DNA from: Melioribacter sp.
GTDB taxonomy: Bacteria; Bacteroidota; Ignavibacteria; Ignavibacteriales; Melioribacteraceae
Direction: 5' to 3'
Length of the DNA stretch: 64,000 bases
Assembly: GCA_026417975.1 (NCBI GenBank)
Contig: JAOACD010000016.1
Location: forward strand, 62,001-126,000
The position numbers and the translations under genes were made by a program. Below the pieces are notes generated by a model. The model did no database searches and was not told the DNA's origin. It saw only the letters and a list, made by a program, of their open reading frames with translations. Every line of letters begins with the position of its first letter. The stretch's first letter is position 1. Of this stretch, positions 47,177-56,900 are shown piece after piece.

Positions 47177-48568
47177 TTATTTAAATTCTTCCAATAATGA
47201 TTCGACAAATAATTGTGCTATTTTAGCAGCTCCTTGGTCGTTGAAATGGACATAATCTTTGAATGCTAAAGGAGGATTTGAGTTAACCCATTTTTGCATG
47301 GAATTTTCACCCCCCATTGCTTCAAATAGGTTCCAAAATGCAATATTATTTTTTTCTGCAATTTTTTTCTGAGCTTCAAGTAGTTTTAATACTGCTGGGT
47401 CGGTTACAAAGTTTGAACCTTTTTTCATAGCTTTGTCATGAACACTTATCATAATTATTGATGCTTTTGGATAAGCACTTTTAAATAAGTTAATAACTTT
47501 AGTCATCTCTCTTTCATACCAATTATAATCAGTGGTGGTTGTTCCAAGTATGTTTAATCCGAATTCAAGTATTATCAAGTTATAGTCACGATATTTAGAA
47601 AAGTCTTTTAGAACATTTAAGGATATTTGATTTAAATCTACTCCTGAATTGCCTCTCAAGGGAAAGTTATCAACAAAGATACCAGATTCGTTTTCTAGAC
47701 TTACGCCGTAAACATAAGCTTGTTCAGCAATAGGGAATTCTATTCTAATTGATTGTGCTTTCCCATTAGGTACTAAAGTTAGTTCCTGAATGTTAGTTCC
47801 AGTTTTTAATTGTGCAGTTTGTTTTGGACCACCATCAAATGAGTAATAAATTTGGGAGTTTTTTGCATGAGAATAGTAAAGTTTGACAATAGTGAAGTCT
47901 TTTAATGTTTTTCTTATTCTTGTAGTTTCATATTGAACCCATGCATTCCCTTTAGGAATTGCAACTTCTCCACTAATTCCAAATGGTAATTTTTTAGGAT
48001 TATTTGTATAAATAGTTGCATTTTCCCAATTGTCTGAAAAAGTATGTTTTGTAGTAGTTCTAAAAGTAATATCTTGAGAAACAATTCCGAGCCAACCAAC
48101 AGCATTACCGCCATATTTTTTTTGAAGAGCTTCTCGAATATCTGCTGTAATCAAGTCTCCTTCTATAATTGAATCTCCATAATGTGCAATACGAACAGGT
48201 TTTGACTTAATGTTTTTTAATGCATCAAAAAAGTAGGAAAGTTGTTTAGTATTACCAGTAATTTTTGTTTTTACTCCTTGTGATAGTGCTGTAAAGTTTA
48301 GATTGTCTTTCGGAGATTCAAAAATGTGGACTATAGAACTAAAAATATTTGCTTCAGACAGAAAGTAATTATTATGTTGTAAGTGGAAAGAATGATTTTT
48401 ACCAGAATCACTAGAATTATCTGAGCGAATATCTAAGAAAATGTCTATTGTTTTTAGTTTTAAACCTGCAATTTCATAATCAATTTTTATAAAAGATAAA
48501 ATATATAGTAGGATTATAGTTAATCCTAAAATTAATATTGCTTCTTTTCTTTTATTTTCACCCCTCAT
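47177..48568 (-). CDS. Membrane-anchored SGNH-type hydrolase/acyltransferase
   Basis: 463 residues from the ATG at 48568 (MRGENKRKE); a TTG at 48610 would overlap the previous gene. One N-terminal membrane helix (~10-28) anchors the protein with its bulk outside. The SGNH block I is AHYGDSIIEGD (nucleophile Ser133). A middle beta domain of ~160 residues follows (IYYSFDGGPKQTA...). Then come block III-like EFGLNILG and block V DYVHFNDQG near the C-terminus with the catalytic Asp/His pair. AlgJ/AlgX, PatB and DltD-type partners of MBOAT proteins have this plan and perform the final acyl transfer or hydrolysis in the periplasm. I infer the same role here. Confidence 0.82.
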   Translation of the reverse strand: MRGENKRKEAILILGLTIILLYILSFIKIDYEIAGLKLKTIDIFLDIRSDNSSDSGKNHSFHLQHNNYFLSEANIFSSIVHIFESPKDNLNFTALSQGVKTKITGNTKQLSYFFDALKNIKSKPVRIAHYGDSIIEGDLITADIREALQKKYGGNAVGWLGIVSQDITFRTTTKHTFSDNWENATIYTNNPKKLPFGISGEVAIPKGNAWVQYETTRIRKTLKDFTIVKLYYSHAKNSQIYYSFDGGPKQTAQLKTGTNIQELTLVPNGKAQSIRIEFPIAEQAYVYGVSLENESGIFVDNFPLRGNSGVDLNQISLNVLKDFSKYRDYNLIILEFGLNILGTTTTDYNWYEREMTKVINLFKSAYPKASIIMISVHDKAMKKGSNFVTDPAVLKLLEAQKKIAEKNNIAFWNLFEAMGGENSMQKWVNSNPPLAFKDYVHFNDQGAAKIAQLFVESLLEEFK

Positions 48569-48578
48569 TTTGCACCAT

Positions 48579-49286
48579 TTACATTTTATATTTGTTAAGA
48601 ATTTTTTCAATTTCTTCTGCCCAAATTTTATAAGCCTCGGCCTTTAGATGTATACCGTCCCAGGTTAAATCTGGTCGTAAAAACTTATCTTGTGTAGATA
48701 ATTTGGAATTTATATCGACATAGTCTATGTTGTTTTTCTTAGCATACTCCGAAAGTAGTTTATTAAGTTTATCTACTTCCCTATTTCTTCCTGAAATAAT
48801 CTCTGGTGTTCCACCGGAATTTTTCCCATAATCTTTAGCTGCGTAAGTAGTTGATTGAATAACAGGTATTATGCCTTTTGACTGAAGTGTAGAAATAATT
48901 TTCAAGTAGTTATAGTATATTTCTTCAACTGGAGTCCAGTTAAAAATATCATTTAGTCCACCCATTATAAATACTATCTTTGGCTTTAAGCGAATCACAT
49001 AATCAATTCTCGCATAAAAACCGGGGAGAATATCACCTGGTATTGCACGTGTAACAATATTGTTTCTTCCTAATAATTCACTCCAATTTGTTCCAGCCGT
49101 TATTGAATTGCCAAGCATTACTATGTCTGCTTGTTTTGTTTTGTAAATGTCAAACATTTCAAGCTGGAGATTGTAGTTAGGGTTTTGTTTGTACGTTTCA
49201 TTGTTGTTTTTAGTTTGTCCAAATATATAACTTGTGAATACAATTATTAAGCAAATAAAAGTAGTCTGGTTTATTTTATTACTCAT
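48579..49286 (-). CDS. Secreted GDSL/SGNH esterase
   Basis: 235 residues. Signal peptide ~8-24 (TFICLIIVFTSYIFGQ). Block I is MLGNSITAG with Ser61 (GNS in place of GDS, as in many PAF-acetylhydrolase-like enzymes). Block III is FIMGGLNDIF, supplying the oxyanion Asn. Block V is WDGIHLKAEAY near residue 212 with the catalytic Asp/His pair. All four SGNH residues appear present. It probably removes acyl groups from a glycan or lipid in the periplasm. It is a soluble counterpart to the anchored SGNH protein encoded 10 bases downstream and might edit or remove the same modification. Confidence 0.85.
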   Translation of the reverse strand: MSNKINQTTFICLIIVFTSYIFGQTKNNNETYKQNPNYNLQLEMFDIYKTKQADIVMLGNSITAGTNWSELLGRNNIVTRAIPGDILPGFYARIDYVIRLKPKIVFIMGGLNDIFNWTPVEEIYYNYLKIISTLQSKGIIPVIQSTTYAAKDYGKNSGGTPEIISGRNREVDKLNKLLSEYAKKNNIDYVDINSKLSTQDKFLRPDLTWDGIHLKAEAYKIWAEEIEKILNKYKM

Positions 49287-49298
49287 ACGGAGGTTTTC

Positions 49299-50978
49299 TC
49301 ACAATGATGTTTTTTCAATTTGTTGTTGTAATGATATTAATTGTTTTTCATACTCCGTGATTTTGTATTTCAAGTTGTTTTCCAGTGCAATTAGTTCAGA
49401 AATTTTGGCGGTATATTCTTCTTTTTTGATCTCTTCTTTAGCTCTTTCAGTTCTTAAGTTTTGTAATTCTTCTCTCAGTAAACTAATTTGGTTTTTTAAA
49501 CTATCTAATTCTTCTTGACTTCTAATTATATCCTGGGTTATTTCATATCTTGTTTCATCTAGAGCAGAATAATTTTCGTTTGCACTCTTAAGTAATTGCT
49601 TTATTTCTTTTTCTAAAGAATCTTTTTTACTTATTAGCACATGAATTTCAGATTTAACTTCTTCAAGATAAGATTTTTGTTTGCTGATATAATCTTTGAG
49701 ATTTGTTATCTCTCTATTTAACTCATTTTGTTGTTCTTTAAGAAGTGAAATTGAGTCTTCAATTGAATTTTTTTCTTTTTGAAGTACCTTAATTGTTCCT
49801 TCGTATTCTGCTAATTTTGTTGCCTTTTCAAGTACTTGTTTTTCTTTGTCTGAAATTTCTCTTTCTTTTTCAAGTATTTCTTGTTTAAGTGTGTTTAATA
49901 TATTTTGCTGAGAATTTAATTCTTCATTAAATTTTAACAAGGTTCGGGAAATGTTATTTTCTAATTGTAGAATCGACTTTTCTATTTCAAACTTTCTGAT
50001 TTCGTATTCTTCTATTGATTTTTTTTGTTCATTAATATTTTGTATTAGAGTTTCTTCGTCTTTTTTAAGAGCTAAAAGTTTCTCTTGAATATCACTTTTA
50101 ACATTTTCAAAATTTTTTATTTCATCTAATAAGTCTATTTTCTTTTTATTTAGTTGGCTAATTTCATCTTCTAATTTACTTATTTGTTCTTTGTAAAAAT
50201 TAATTTTTAGCTCATACTCGTCACTTTGTTTTTCAAGTGATCTTATTTCTTCTATTAGTGAATCTCTATTGTATATAAACTCTGTGTATTTTTTTTCTTT
50301 TTCAGAAAGTTGGTTTATTAAATACGAGAGAGTTTGTTCGAGGCTAGTTTTAATTTCTTCTGATACTGAAATTTTTTCATCAAGTGTTTTTAATCTTTCA
50401 CTTTTTGCAATCTCTTCGAGTTTAAGTTGTTCAATTTTATTTGTTAAATTTTCTTGGATTTCCTCTAAGTTTCTTAGTTCGATTTCATAATTTTTGTCTA
50501 GTTCTTCACTTATACTATTTTTATTTTCTTTTAATGAATAAAATTGTTGTTGTAGTTCTAAATATTCGTTGTTTAGTTTTTGGTATTCATCTTTTAATTC
50601 TTCGTATTTCTTTGTTAAAGTTTTAAATTCGGTTTCAACCGTGTTTAGTGCTTCGTAATCAAAGTTTTTATCAAAGGTAAATTCTGTATCTTCTATTTTT
50701 TTCTTTTTTTCTTCAAAAAGTAATATTTGTTTTTCTAATTCTTCTAATAGGACTTTTTTAGAGGCATATTCTTCTTCGAATGAAGCAATGTCTTTTTTTA
50801 ATCTTTCTTTCTGTGAAATAATTTCATTTAATTCTTGGGTGGCGCGTTCTACTTTATTTGTTAGTTCAGTTAGACTTGAGTGTTTTTGTACAAAAGCATG
50901 GAGGGTATTTTTTAATTCATCATTTTCTTCTTTTAATTTTTGTAATTCATTTTTTATTTTTGATGAAAACAATGGCAA
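49299..50978 (-). CDS. Long coiled-coil protein, cytosolic, unknown function
   Basis: 559 residues, nearly all predicted coiled coil. Heptad-like runs rich in E, K, L and Q extend from ~5 to ~555, without signal peptide, membrane helix or globular domain. It opens MPLFSSKIKNELQKLKEEND. There is no Walker motif, so it is not an SMC/RecN ATPase despite the similar composition. It could be a scaffold or filament-forming protein (crescentin-like or an SMC-like arm), which I cannot tell. Its stop is 12 bases before the SGNH esterase start, so it probably heads that transcript. Confidence 0.7.
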   Translation of the reverse strand: MPLFSSKIKNELQKLKEENDELKNTLHAFVQKHSSLTELTNKVERATQELNEIISQKERLKKDIASFEEEYASKKVLLEELEKQILLFEEKKKKIEDTEFTFDKNFDYEALNTVETEFKTLTKKYEELKDEYQKLNNEYLELQQQFYSLKENKNSISEELDKNYEIELRNLEEIQENLTNKIEQLKLEEIAKSERLKTLDEKISVSEEIKTSLEQTLSYLINQLSEKEKKYTEFIYNRDSLIEEIRSLEKQSDEYELKINFYKEQISKLEDEISQLNKKKIDLLDEIKNFENVKSDIQEKLLALKKDEETLIQNINEQKKSIEEYEIRKFEIEKSILQLENNISRTLLKFNEELNSQQNILNTLKQEILEKEREISDKEKQVLEKATKLAEYEGTIKVLQKEKNSIEDSISLLKEQQNELNREITNLKDYISKQKSYLEEVKSEIHVLISKKDSLEKEIKQLLKSANENYSALDETRYEITQDIIRSQEELDSLKNQISLLREELQNLRTERAKEEIKKEEYTAKISELIALENNLKYKITEYEKQLISLQQQIEKTSL

Positions 50979-51041
50979 ATTAGCTTCCCTCCATGAATTA
51001 TTTCTTTAAGCAAAGATAATAAACTTTAATAAAAATAGCTT

Positions 51042-52325
51042 TTATTTTTTGTATTGAAAGTTAGAAGTTTCAACAATTTCCCCATTTTTGTAGATAAGTT
51101 CTTTAATGACATTTCCATCTTCGTCATAAACAAAACACTTACCATTTAATAAATTGTTTTTATATACAAGAAAATCAGATAAATTTCCGTTTTGATAATA
51201 CCATTTAGATATGCCTTCTTTTAATCCGTTGCTATAAGATTCTTCTGATTTAATTTTACCATTTCTGTAGTAATTTATTACTTTACCTTCTAACTTACCA
51301 TTTCTAAAATATCTTTCTGATTTAATTTCACCTGTTTCATAGTAGGTTGTAGATTTTCCTTCGAGTAAATCATCAACGTAATAATCTTCAGAAATTTTTA
51401 TACCTTTAGGGTTATACTTAATTGATAATCCATTCTTTAGCCCGTTTTTATAATAGGCAATTTCTGACAAAATTCCACCATCGTAGTAAAATTTACATTC
51501 ACCCTCTAATTTATCTTCTAGATAATTTAGAATGGATTTAACAAAGCCGCTTTTGTAGTAATTTACAATTTTACCATGCTTTTTTCCGTCTTTAAAGTTT
51601 AGTTCGGATTTTATAGTTCCTTCGTCATAAAATTCGTTAAAGCTTTCTTCCACTTTATTAAATCTTCCACCTATATCGTATCGTACACGTTTAACGATTT
51701 GGCCATTAGAATAAGTATCTATTACTTTTATAGAACCGTCTGGATAGTAAAAATAAGAATTGCCATCAAGTTTATCGTTTTTAAAATTTGCTTCTAAAGC
51801 AAGTGCTCCGAACTCATAATAAACTCTGCTAATGCCTTCAAGTTTATCATCAACATAATTTCTTTCTACTTCTACTTGCCCATTTTCATAAAATATTTTT
51901 GAGACGCCATTTAATTTTCCATTTTTGTAGTTCCATATTGCCTGAAGTGCACCACTTTTATAATATGTTTTGCTAATGCCCTCTTGGACATCATTGACAT
52001 AATTTGGCTCTGCCCATAATTCTCCAGTTTCATAATACCACTTAGAAATTCCCTCAAGTTTACCGTTATGGTAATTCCATTCCATGCTTTTGATACCATT
52101 TTCGAAATACCAAGTAGAAATTCCTTCTTCTTTTCCGTTTACGAAATTCCATTCTTTCCAGAGCTGTCCGTTCTCATAATATTCTCTGTAGATGCCATGC
52201 TTGACACCATTAACGTATGTTCCTTCGGATTTTAGCTTACCGTTTTTATAATATTCTCTTCTGATTTCTTGTGAATACACTAAAATTGTGATTAGTAAAC
52301 TGAGTAAAAATAATTTCTTAATCAT
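51042..52325 (-). CDS. Secreted YwqK/MORN-like repeat protein
   Basis: 427 residues. Signal peptide (MIKKLFLLSLLITILVYSQ), then about 17 repeats of ~23 residues with the pattern YYxNGxLKxEwNYxNGKLEGIS, for example YYENGQLWKEWNFVNGKEEG and YYETGEIKSERYFRNGKLEG. These are the short beta-hairpin repeats labelled 'toxin-antitoxin system YwqK family antitoxin', related to MORN repeats. That antitoxin label is an annotation habit; there is no toxin gene here and the protein is exported. It probably forms a long beta-solenoid-like surface or periplasmic structure. It is transcribed divergently from the M23 peptidase gene across ~67 bp. Confidence 0.8.
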   Translation of the reverse strand: MIKKLFLLSLLITILVYSQEIRREYYKNGKLKSEGTYVNGVKHGIYREYYENGQLWKEWNFVNGKEEGISTWYFENGIKSMEWNYHNGKLEGISKWYYETGELWAEPNYVNDVQEGISKTYYKSGALQAIWNYKNGKLNGVSKIFYENGQVEVERNYVDDKLEGISRVYYEFGALALEANFKNDKLDGNSYFYYPDGSIKVIDTYSNGQIVKRVRYDIGGRFNKVEESFNEFYDEGTIKSELNFKDGKKHGKIVNYYKSGFVKSILNYLEDKLEGECKFYYDGGILSEIAYYKNGLKNGLSIKYNPKGIKISEDYYVDDLLEGKSTTYYETGEIKSERYFRNGKLEGKVINYYRNGKIKSEESYSNGLKEGISKWYYQNGNLSDFLVYKNNLLNGKCFVYDEDGNVIKELIYKNGEIVETSNFQYKK

Positions 52326-52361
52326 GTGAGTTTTTTTTGCGAAATTACATAAAAGTTTTTA

Positions 52362-52377
52362 TAGATTTGCAAATTTA
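52362..52377. promoter_or_regulatory. Overlapping divergent -7-like boxes at a palindrome
   Basis: In the 67-bp gap between the YwqK gene (minus) and the M23 peptidase gene (plus), TAGATTTG (52362-52369, plus) and TAAATTTG (52377-52370, minus) both match the Bacteroidota -7 consensus TAnnTTTG. They share the palindrome ATTTGCAAAT. A TTTG lies 22 bases upstream of the plus-strand box, within the usual spacing for the -33 element. No good -33 element is seen for the minus side, so that half is weaker. Confidence 0.4.
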
Positions 52378-52392
52378 TTTGATTAAAGAGTT

Positions 52393-53220
52393 ATGAAATT
52401 AGTTTATAAAATATATTTCATTTTTTTAATTTTATTTAATTCCAAAATTTTTTCACAAGAAATAAAGTTTTATGGCGAAGCAAAGGCCGGAGGAATAATT
52501 ATTGGGAAGGGAGAAAATATTAAGGCTGCATGGTTGAATAATAAACCTTTGGTAATAGATAAATATGGATTTTTTATTTTTGGTTTTGATAGAGATGCAA
52601 AAGGTAAATATCAATTAATGGTAAAATTGAAGGATAAAAAAATTTTAAAATATGTTTATGAAATAAAAAAAAGGGAATATGATGAACAAAAATTATTAAT
52701 AAACCAAAAATTCATTACACCACCTAAGAAAGAATTAAGAAGAATTAGAAATGAAATTAAGATTATAAAGGAAGCAAAAAACAAAATAGGACAACTAAAA
52801 ACTGCCTTGTTTTCAAAAGGTTTTGTTTATCCAGTTGATAGTATTAGAATTACGGGTAACTTTGGAGTCCAGCGAATTTTGAATGGTAGACCTGCGAATA
52901 TTCATAATGGTGTAGATTTTGCTGGTAATGAAGGGGATTCAGTTTATGCTATTACTGACGGAATTGTTCGACTTGCTGCTGAAGATTTTTATTATAATGG
53001 TAACTTTATATTAATTGATCATGGTTTAGGATTAAGTAGTGCGTATTTGCATTTAAGTAAGATTTTTGTAGAAAATAATCAGAAAGTGAAAAAGGGTGAG
53101 TTGATAGGATTAATTGGTTCTACGGGAAGGTCTACAGCTCCACATCTTCATCTTGAGGTTAGATTATATAATAAAAGAATCGATCCGATGACTCTGTTAA
53201 CAATTCAGCAAATTGAGTAA
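52393..53220 (+). CDS. M23-family (LytM) peptidoglycan endopeptidase
   Basis: 275 residues. Signal peptide ~1-22 (IYFIFLILFNSKIFSQ). An N-terminal domain of ~110 residues (YGEAKAGGIIIGKG...) is followed by a short helical segment, then the LytM domain from ~150. Zinc ligands and catalytic residues are intact: HNGVDFAG (His171, Asp175) and HLHLE (His251, His253). GDSVYAITDGIVRLAA and GSTGRSTAPHLHLEVR are typical. It is likely an active periplasmic endopeptidase cutting peptide cross-links, or an outer-membrane-exposed enzyme. No coiled-coil (EnvC-like) region is present. Confidence 0.9.
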   Translation: MKLVYKIYFIFLILFNSKIFSQEIKFYGEAKAGGIIIGKGENIKAAWLNNKPLVIDKYGFFIFGFDRDAKGKYQLMVKLKDKKILKYVYEIKKREYDEQKLLINQKFITPPKKELRRIRNEIKIIKEAKNKIGQLKTALFSKGFVYPVDSIRITGNFGVQRILNGRPANIHNGVDFAGNEGDSVYAITDGIVRLAAEDFYYNGNFILIDHGLGLSSAYLHLSKIFVENNQKVKKGELIGLIGSTGRSTAPHLHLEVRLYNKRIDPMTLLTIQQIE

Positions 53221-53253
53221 GCTAAGTTTTTAATTAGGATTTATGACTTATCA

Positions 53254-53892
53254 TCAGATTAATTCTTGTAAGCTATCTATTACTTTTGCGTTACTTTGCA
53301 TTAAAACATTTCTGCTTTGATGTCCATTTGCAACTAATAAACAGTCTGCCCCAATTTCTACAGCAACTTCATAATCATGTAGAGTGTCACCAATTAATAA
53401 TACTTCACCTTTTCCGTTTCCAATTTTTTTCATTAATTCTATTCCAAGATGCAATTTCCCAGCAGCATAAATATTATCCAACCCCACAACATGTTTGAAG
53501 TATCTTCTTATGTTAAAGTAATTTAGCATTTCTTCAAGAGTATGTTGTGAATAAGCTGAAAGGATGGATTGTTCTATGCCTATTTTGTTTATTTTTTCAA
53601 GCATTTTAAGTGCTTCGTTATGCAACGAGCATTCATATTTTCTTTTTTCATACTCTTCAATCCACAACTTTCCAATAATTTCAAAAGGTTCTTTAGAAAA
53701 ATCGAAACCTAATTTTTTATAATATTTTTTTACAGGGATTGTGAAAGTTTGTTTATAAGTATCAAGGCTTAATGTGCTTAATTTCCTTTCCGAAAGCATT
53801 TTATTAATAATATCAATGCTTAATTGAACATCATTAAAAATTGTGCCATTCCAATCCCATATTATATGCTTGTATTTTAATAAATCTATCAT
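53254..53892 (-). CDS. HAD-family phosphatase (phosphoglycolate phosphatase-like)
   Basis: 212 residues from the ATG at 53892 (MIDLLKYKHII); a TTG at 53898 adds two. HAD motif I is WDWNGTIF, in which the second Asp is replaced by Asn; this DWNGT form is common in one Gph-like branch and keeps the nucleophilic first Asp. Motif II is LSAYSQ, motif III lysine lies in AAGKLHLG, and motif IV is IGDTLHDYEVA. A helical cap domain sits between motifs I and II. It probably removes phosphate from a small phosphorylated metabolite in the cytosol; substrate unknown. Confidence 0.85.
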   Translation of the reverse strand: MIDLLKYKHIIWDWNGTIFNDVQLSIDIINKMLSERKLSTLSLDTYKQTFTIPVKKYYKKLGFDFSKEPFEIIGKLWIEEYEKRKYECSLHNEALKMLEKINKIGIEQSILSAYSQHTLEEMLNYFNIRRYFKHVVGLDNIYAAGKLHLGIELMKKIGNGKGEVLLIGDTLHDYEVAVEIGADCLLVANGHQSRNVLMQSNAKVIDSLQELI

Positions 53893-53998
53893 ATTCAAAT
53901 TTTTTTAGAAAAATACTCTGCAAATGTAAACAATTGGTTATTTATTTCGATAATATAATGCAGAAATAGACAAAATTTTTAAAAATTAATTTGTATTG

Positions 53999-56900
53999 AT
54001 GTCGATAAAGCATTTAATAAAATTTATTATTCTTTTTGTTTTACACTGCTACACGGGGCTAAAGGCTCAAACTTTAGATACTTCTAAATTGTTAACTCAA
54101 TATGTTTTAGATAACTGGACAACAAAAGAGGGGTTACCTCAAAATTCTGCATATAGCATTATCCAAACTAAAGATGGCTTTATTTGGTTTGGTACAGAAG
54201 AAGGTTTTGTAAGGTATGATGGCATAAGATTTACAGTTTTTAACCCTGATAATATTCTAGAGATGAAAAGCTCGCTTGTAGTTAATATCATAGAAGATAG
54301 ACAAGGATTTTTATGGGTTGGGACATTTGACGGTTTATTAAAATATTCTCCAAAAGAATCAAAGCTATTTACTATTAAAGATGGATTGTCTAATAATATG
54401 ATAAGGTCATTATATGAAGATGAATATGGTAGAATTTGGGTAGGTACATCTAATGGCTTAAATTACATTGAAAAAAACAAAGTAATAAAATTTACACAAG
54501 CTAATTTTCTGTATAATCAAATAATATATAAAATAATAGGAGATAATAAAGGTAAAATTTATTTAGCAACGCAAAATAGTGGGGTGGTTATAATAGATAT
54601 TTCCAATAATGGGTTTAATGTAGTTTCTATTGATGAAAAGCGCGGCTTAGTTAGCAACTATGTTAGAGCTCTTATGATTGATAATGATAAATTATTTGTT
54701 GGTACCGATAAAGGTCTGGATTTAATAGTAAATTATAAAGTTCAAAAACACAAATTCAAAGACAAGTTACATGGTATCCAGATTATGGACATTATTAAAG
54801 ATGGTGAAAATATTTTTTATTTAGGAACTAACAAAGGCTTATGTAGAATTAAAAATGGAGAATTAGAATTTTATTCATTGGAAAAGGACTTAGAGAATAA
54901 TTTATTACTTGATTTATTCTTAGATAAGGAAAAGAACTTATGGATAGGAAGTTATAATAATGGACTTTATAGAATGAGAGATGGTAATTTTACAACATTT
55001 TCTACAGAAGAAGGATTAAAAGAAAAATTTATAAGAGCTATTACACAGAATTCGAAAGGAATATGGATTGCCTCAACTAATGGATATTTATCTTTAGTTA
55101 ATAAAAATAAAATAAAAAACTATTTTTTGAAAAGAGAAGATAATTCAATTATCCAAACAATGACTGCTAAAGGAGACACTTTATGGATAGGCACGCGTAA
55201 CGGATTATACTTTTTTTACAATGATAACTTTGAAAAAATAAAGAATAGTGAGTTTTCAATCTCTGCACTTTATGTAGATTCGAAAAAAAGATTGCTTGTT
55301 GGAAGTGGAAATAAAGGATTGTTTGAACTAAAAAAAGGTAAATTAATTTCCTTAAGTATAGATGAAAGGTCTTCTAAATTAGGTGTTAGATTTATAGCTG
55401 AAAATAAAGATGGAAGTTACTATTTGGCAACAGTTGGCCAGGGATTAATAAAATATGATGGAAAAAGTTATTACTATTTTACGGAAGAGAATGGATTACC
55501 AAGTAATATTGTATATTACGTTTGTGTAGATGGAAGAGGAATTTTATGGTTTACTTCAAGTGGAAGTGGAATTGTTAGGTATGATGGCAAAAACTTCTTG
55601 AAGGTTATGAAAAAAAATGGACTCCCTACAAACGAAATTCAGTCAATACTTGAAGATAATAAAGGATATTTTTGGTGCGGATTTAATAATGGTATATTTA
55701 GGGTATCTAAATATGAAATAGAAAAGTTTTTAAGAAGAGAAATAGACACAATAAAAGCAGATGTTTTTAATGCTAGCGATGGATTAAAAAATTCTGAATG
55801 TAATGGTGGTTACCAAGGAATTACTTTTAAAGATAACTTTGGAAGATTTTGGTTTTCTACAATAGATGGAGCAACTTTTGTAAATCCAAATAAACTCTAC
55901 TTTAGTGATTATACTCCACCAATTCATATAACTAGAGTACTTCAAAATTTTGAACCAACGGAGTTAATGCCTGTCATAAAAGCAAAAGCTGGAACTAATA
56001 TTCTTCGTTTCGATTATATAGCTCCTTCTTTTATACAACCTAATAGATTAAAATACAGATACATTCTTGAGGGCTATGAAAAAGATTGGCGTGAGGTAAG
56101 AAATAGAAGAAATGTAATTTATCATAACCTGGGCCCGGGTGAGTATAAGTTTAGAGTTAAAGTCTCTAATTATAATAATAAATGGAATGATGAGGAAGCT
56201 TCTGTTAGAGTTATCATTCCACCATATTTTTACCAGACTAAAGTCTTTCAATTATTATCTCCTATATTTTTGTTAGCATTAATCTTTTTAGTTGTAAAAT
56301 GGCGTGTGAGTAAACAGGAAAAATTGACTAAAAAACTAGAAGAACTTGTAAAAATAAGAACAGAAGAATTAAAGAACGAGATAATTAAAAAAGAACAAGT
56401 CCAAAAAGAATTAAAGTCTTACGCACAAGAACTGGAAAGAGTTAATAAAACAAAAGATAAATTTTTGTCAATCATATCTCATGACCTTCGTAATCCCATA
56501 AATTCGATATTCTCGATTTCTGAGTTTTTATATGACAATAGAGATGAGTTAACAAAAGAAGAATTTGATGACATGCTTTTGCAAATAAAAAATTCTTCTC
56601 AAAACCTAAATAGATTAATAGAAAATTTACTCGATTGGTCAAGAATACAAACAAGTAAAATAGAATATTATTTCCAAAAATTTAATCTTAATGAAGTTAT
56701 AGAGAATGTCATCTTAACTCTAAAACCATATGCTACTCCTAAGAATATAGAATTAGTATCCGATTGTAAAGAGGAACTATATGTTTTTGCTGATAAGACT
56801 TCGGTTGAATCTGTATTGATGAACTTAGTGACAAATGCTATTAAGTTTTCATACCCCAAAAGTTTTGTTAAAATCTCTACGAACTTATTGAATAGGAGTG

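Noticed and set aside
48569-48610. TTG start extending the anchored SGNH protein by 14 residues
   Set aside because: It would overlap the previous gene by 32 bases and places a hydrophilic Cys-Trp-rich stretch before the anchor; the ATG at 48568 fits better.
51042-52325. Antitoxin function for the YwqK-repeat protein
   Set aside because: It has a signal peptide and no toxin gene nearby; the family name alone is not evidence.
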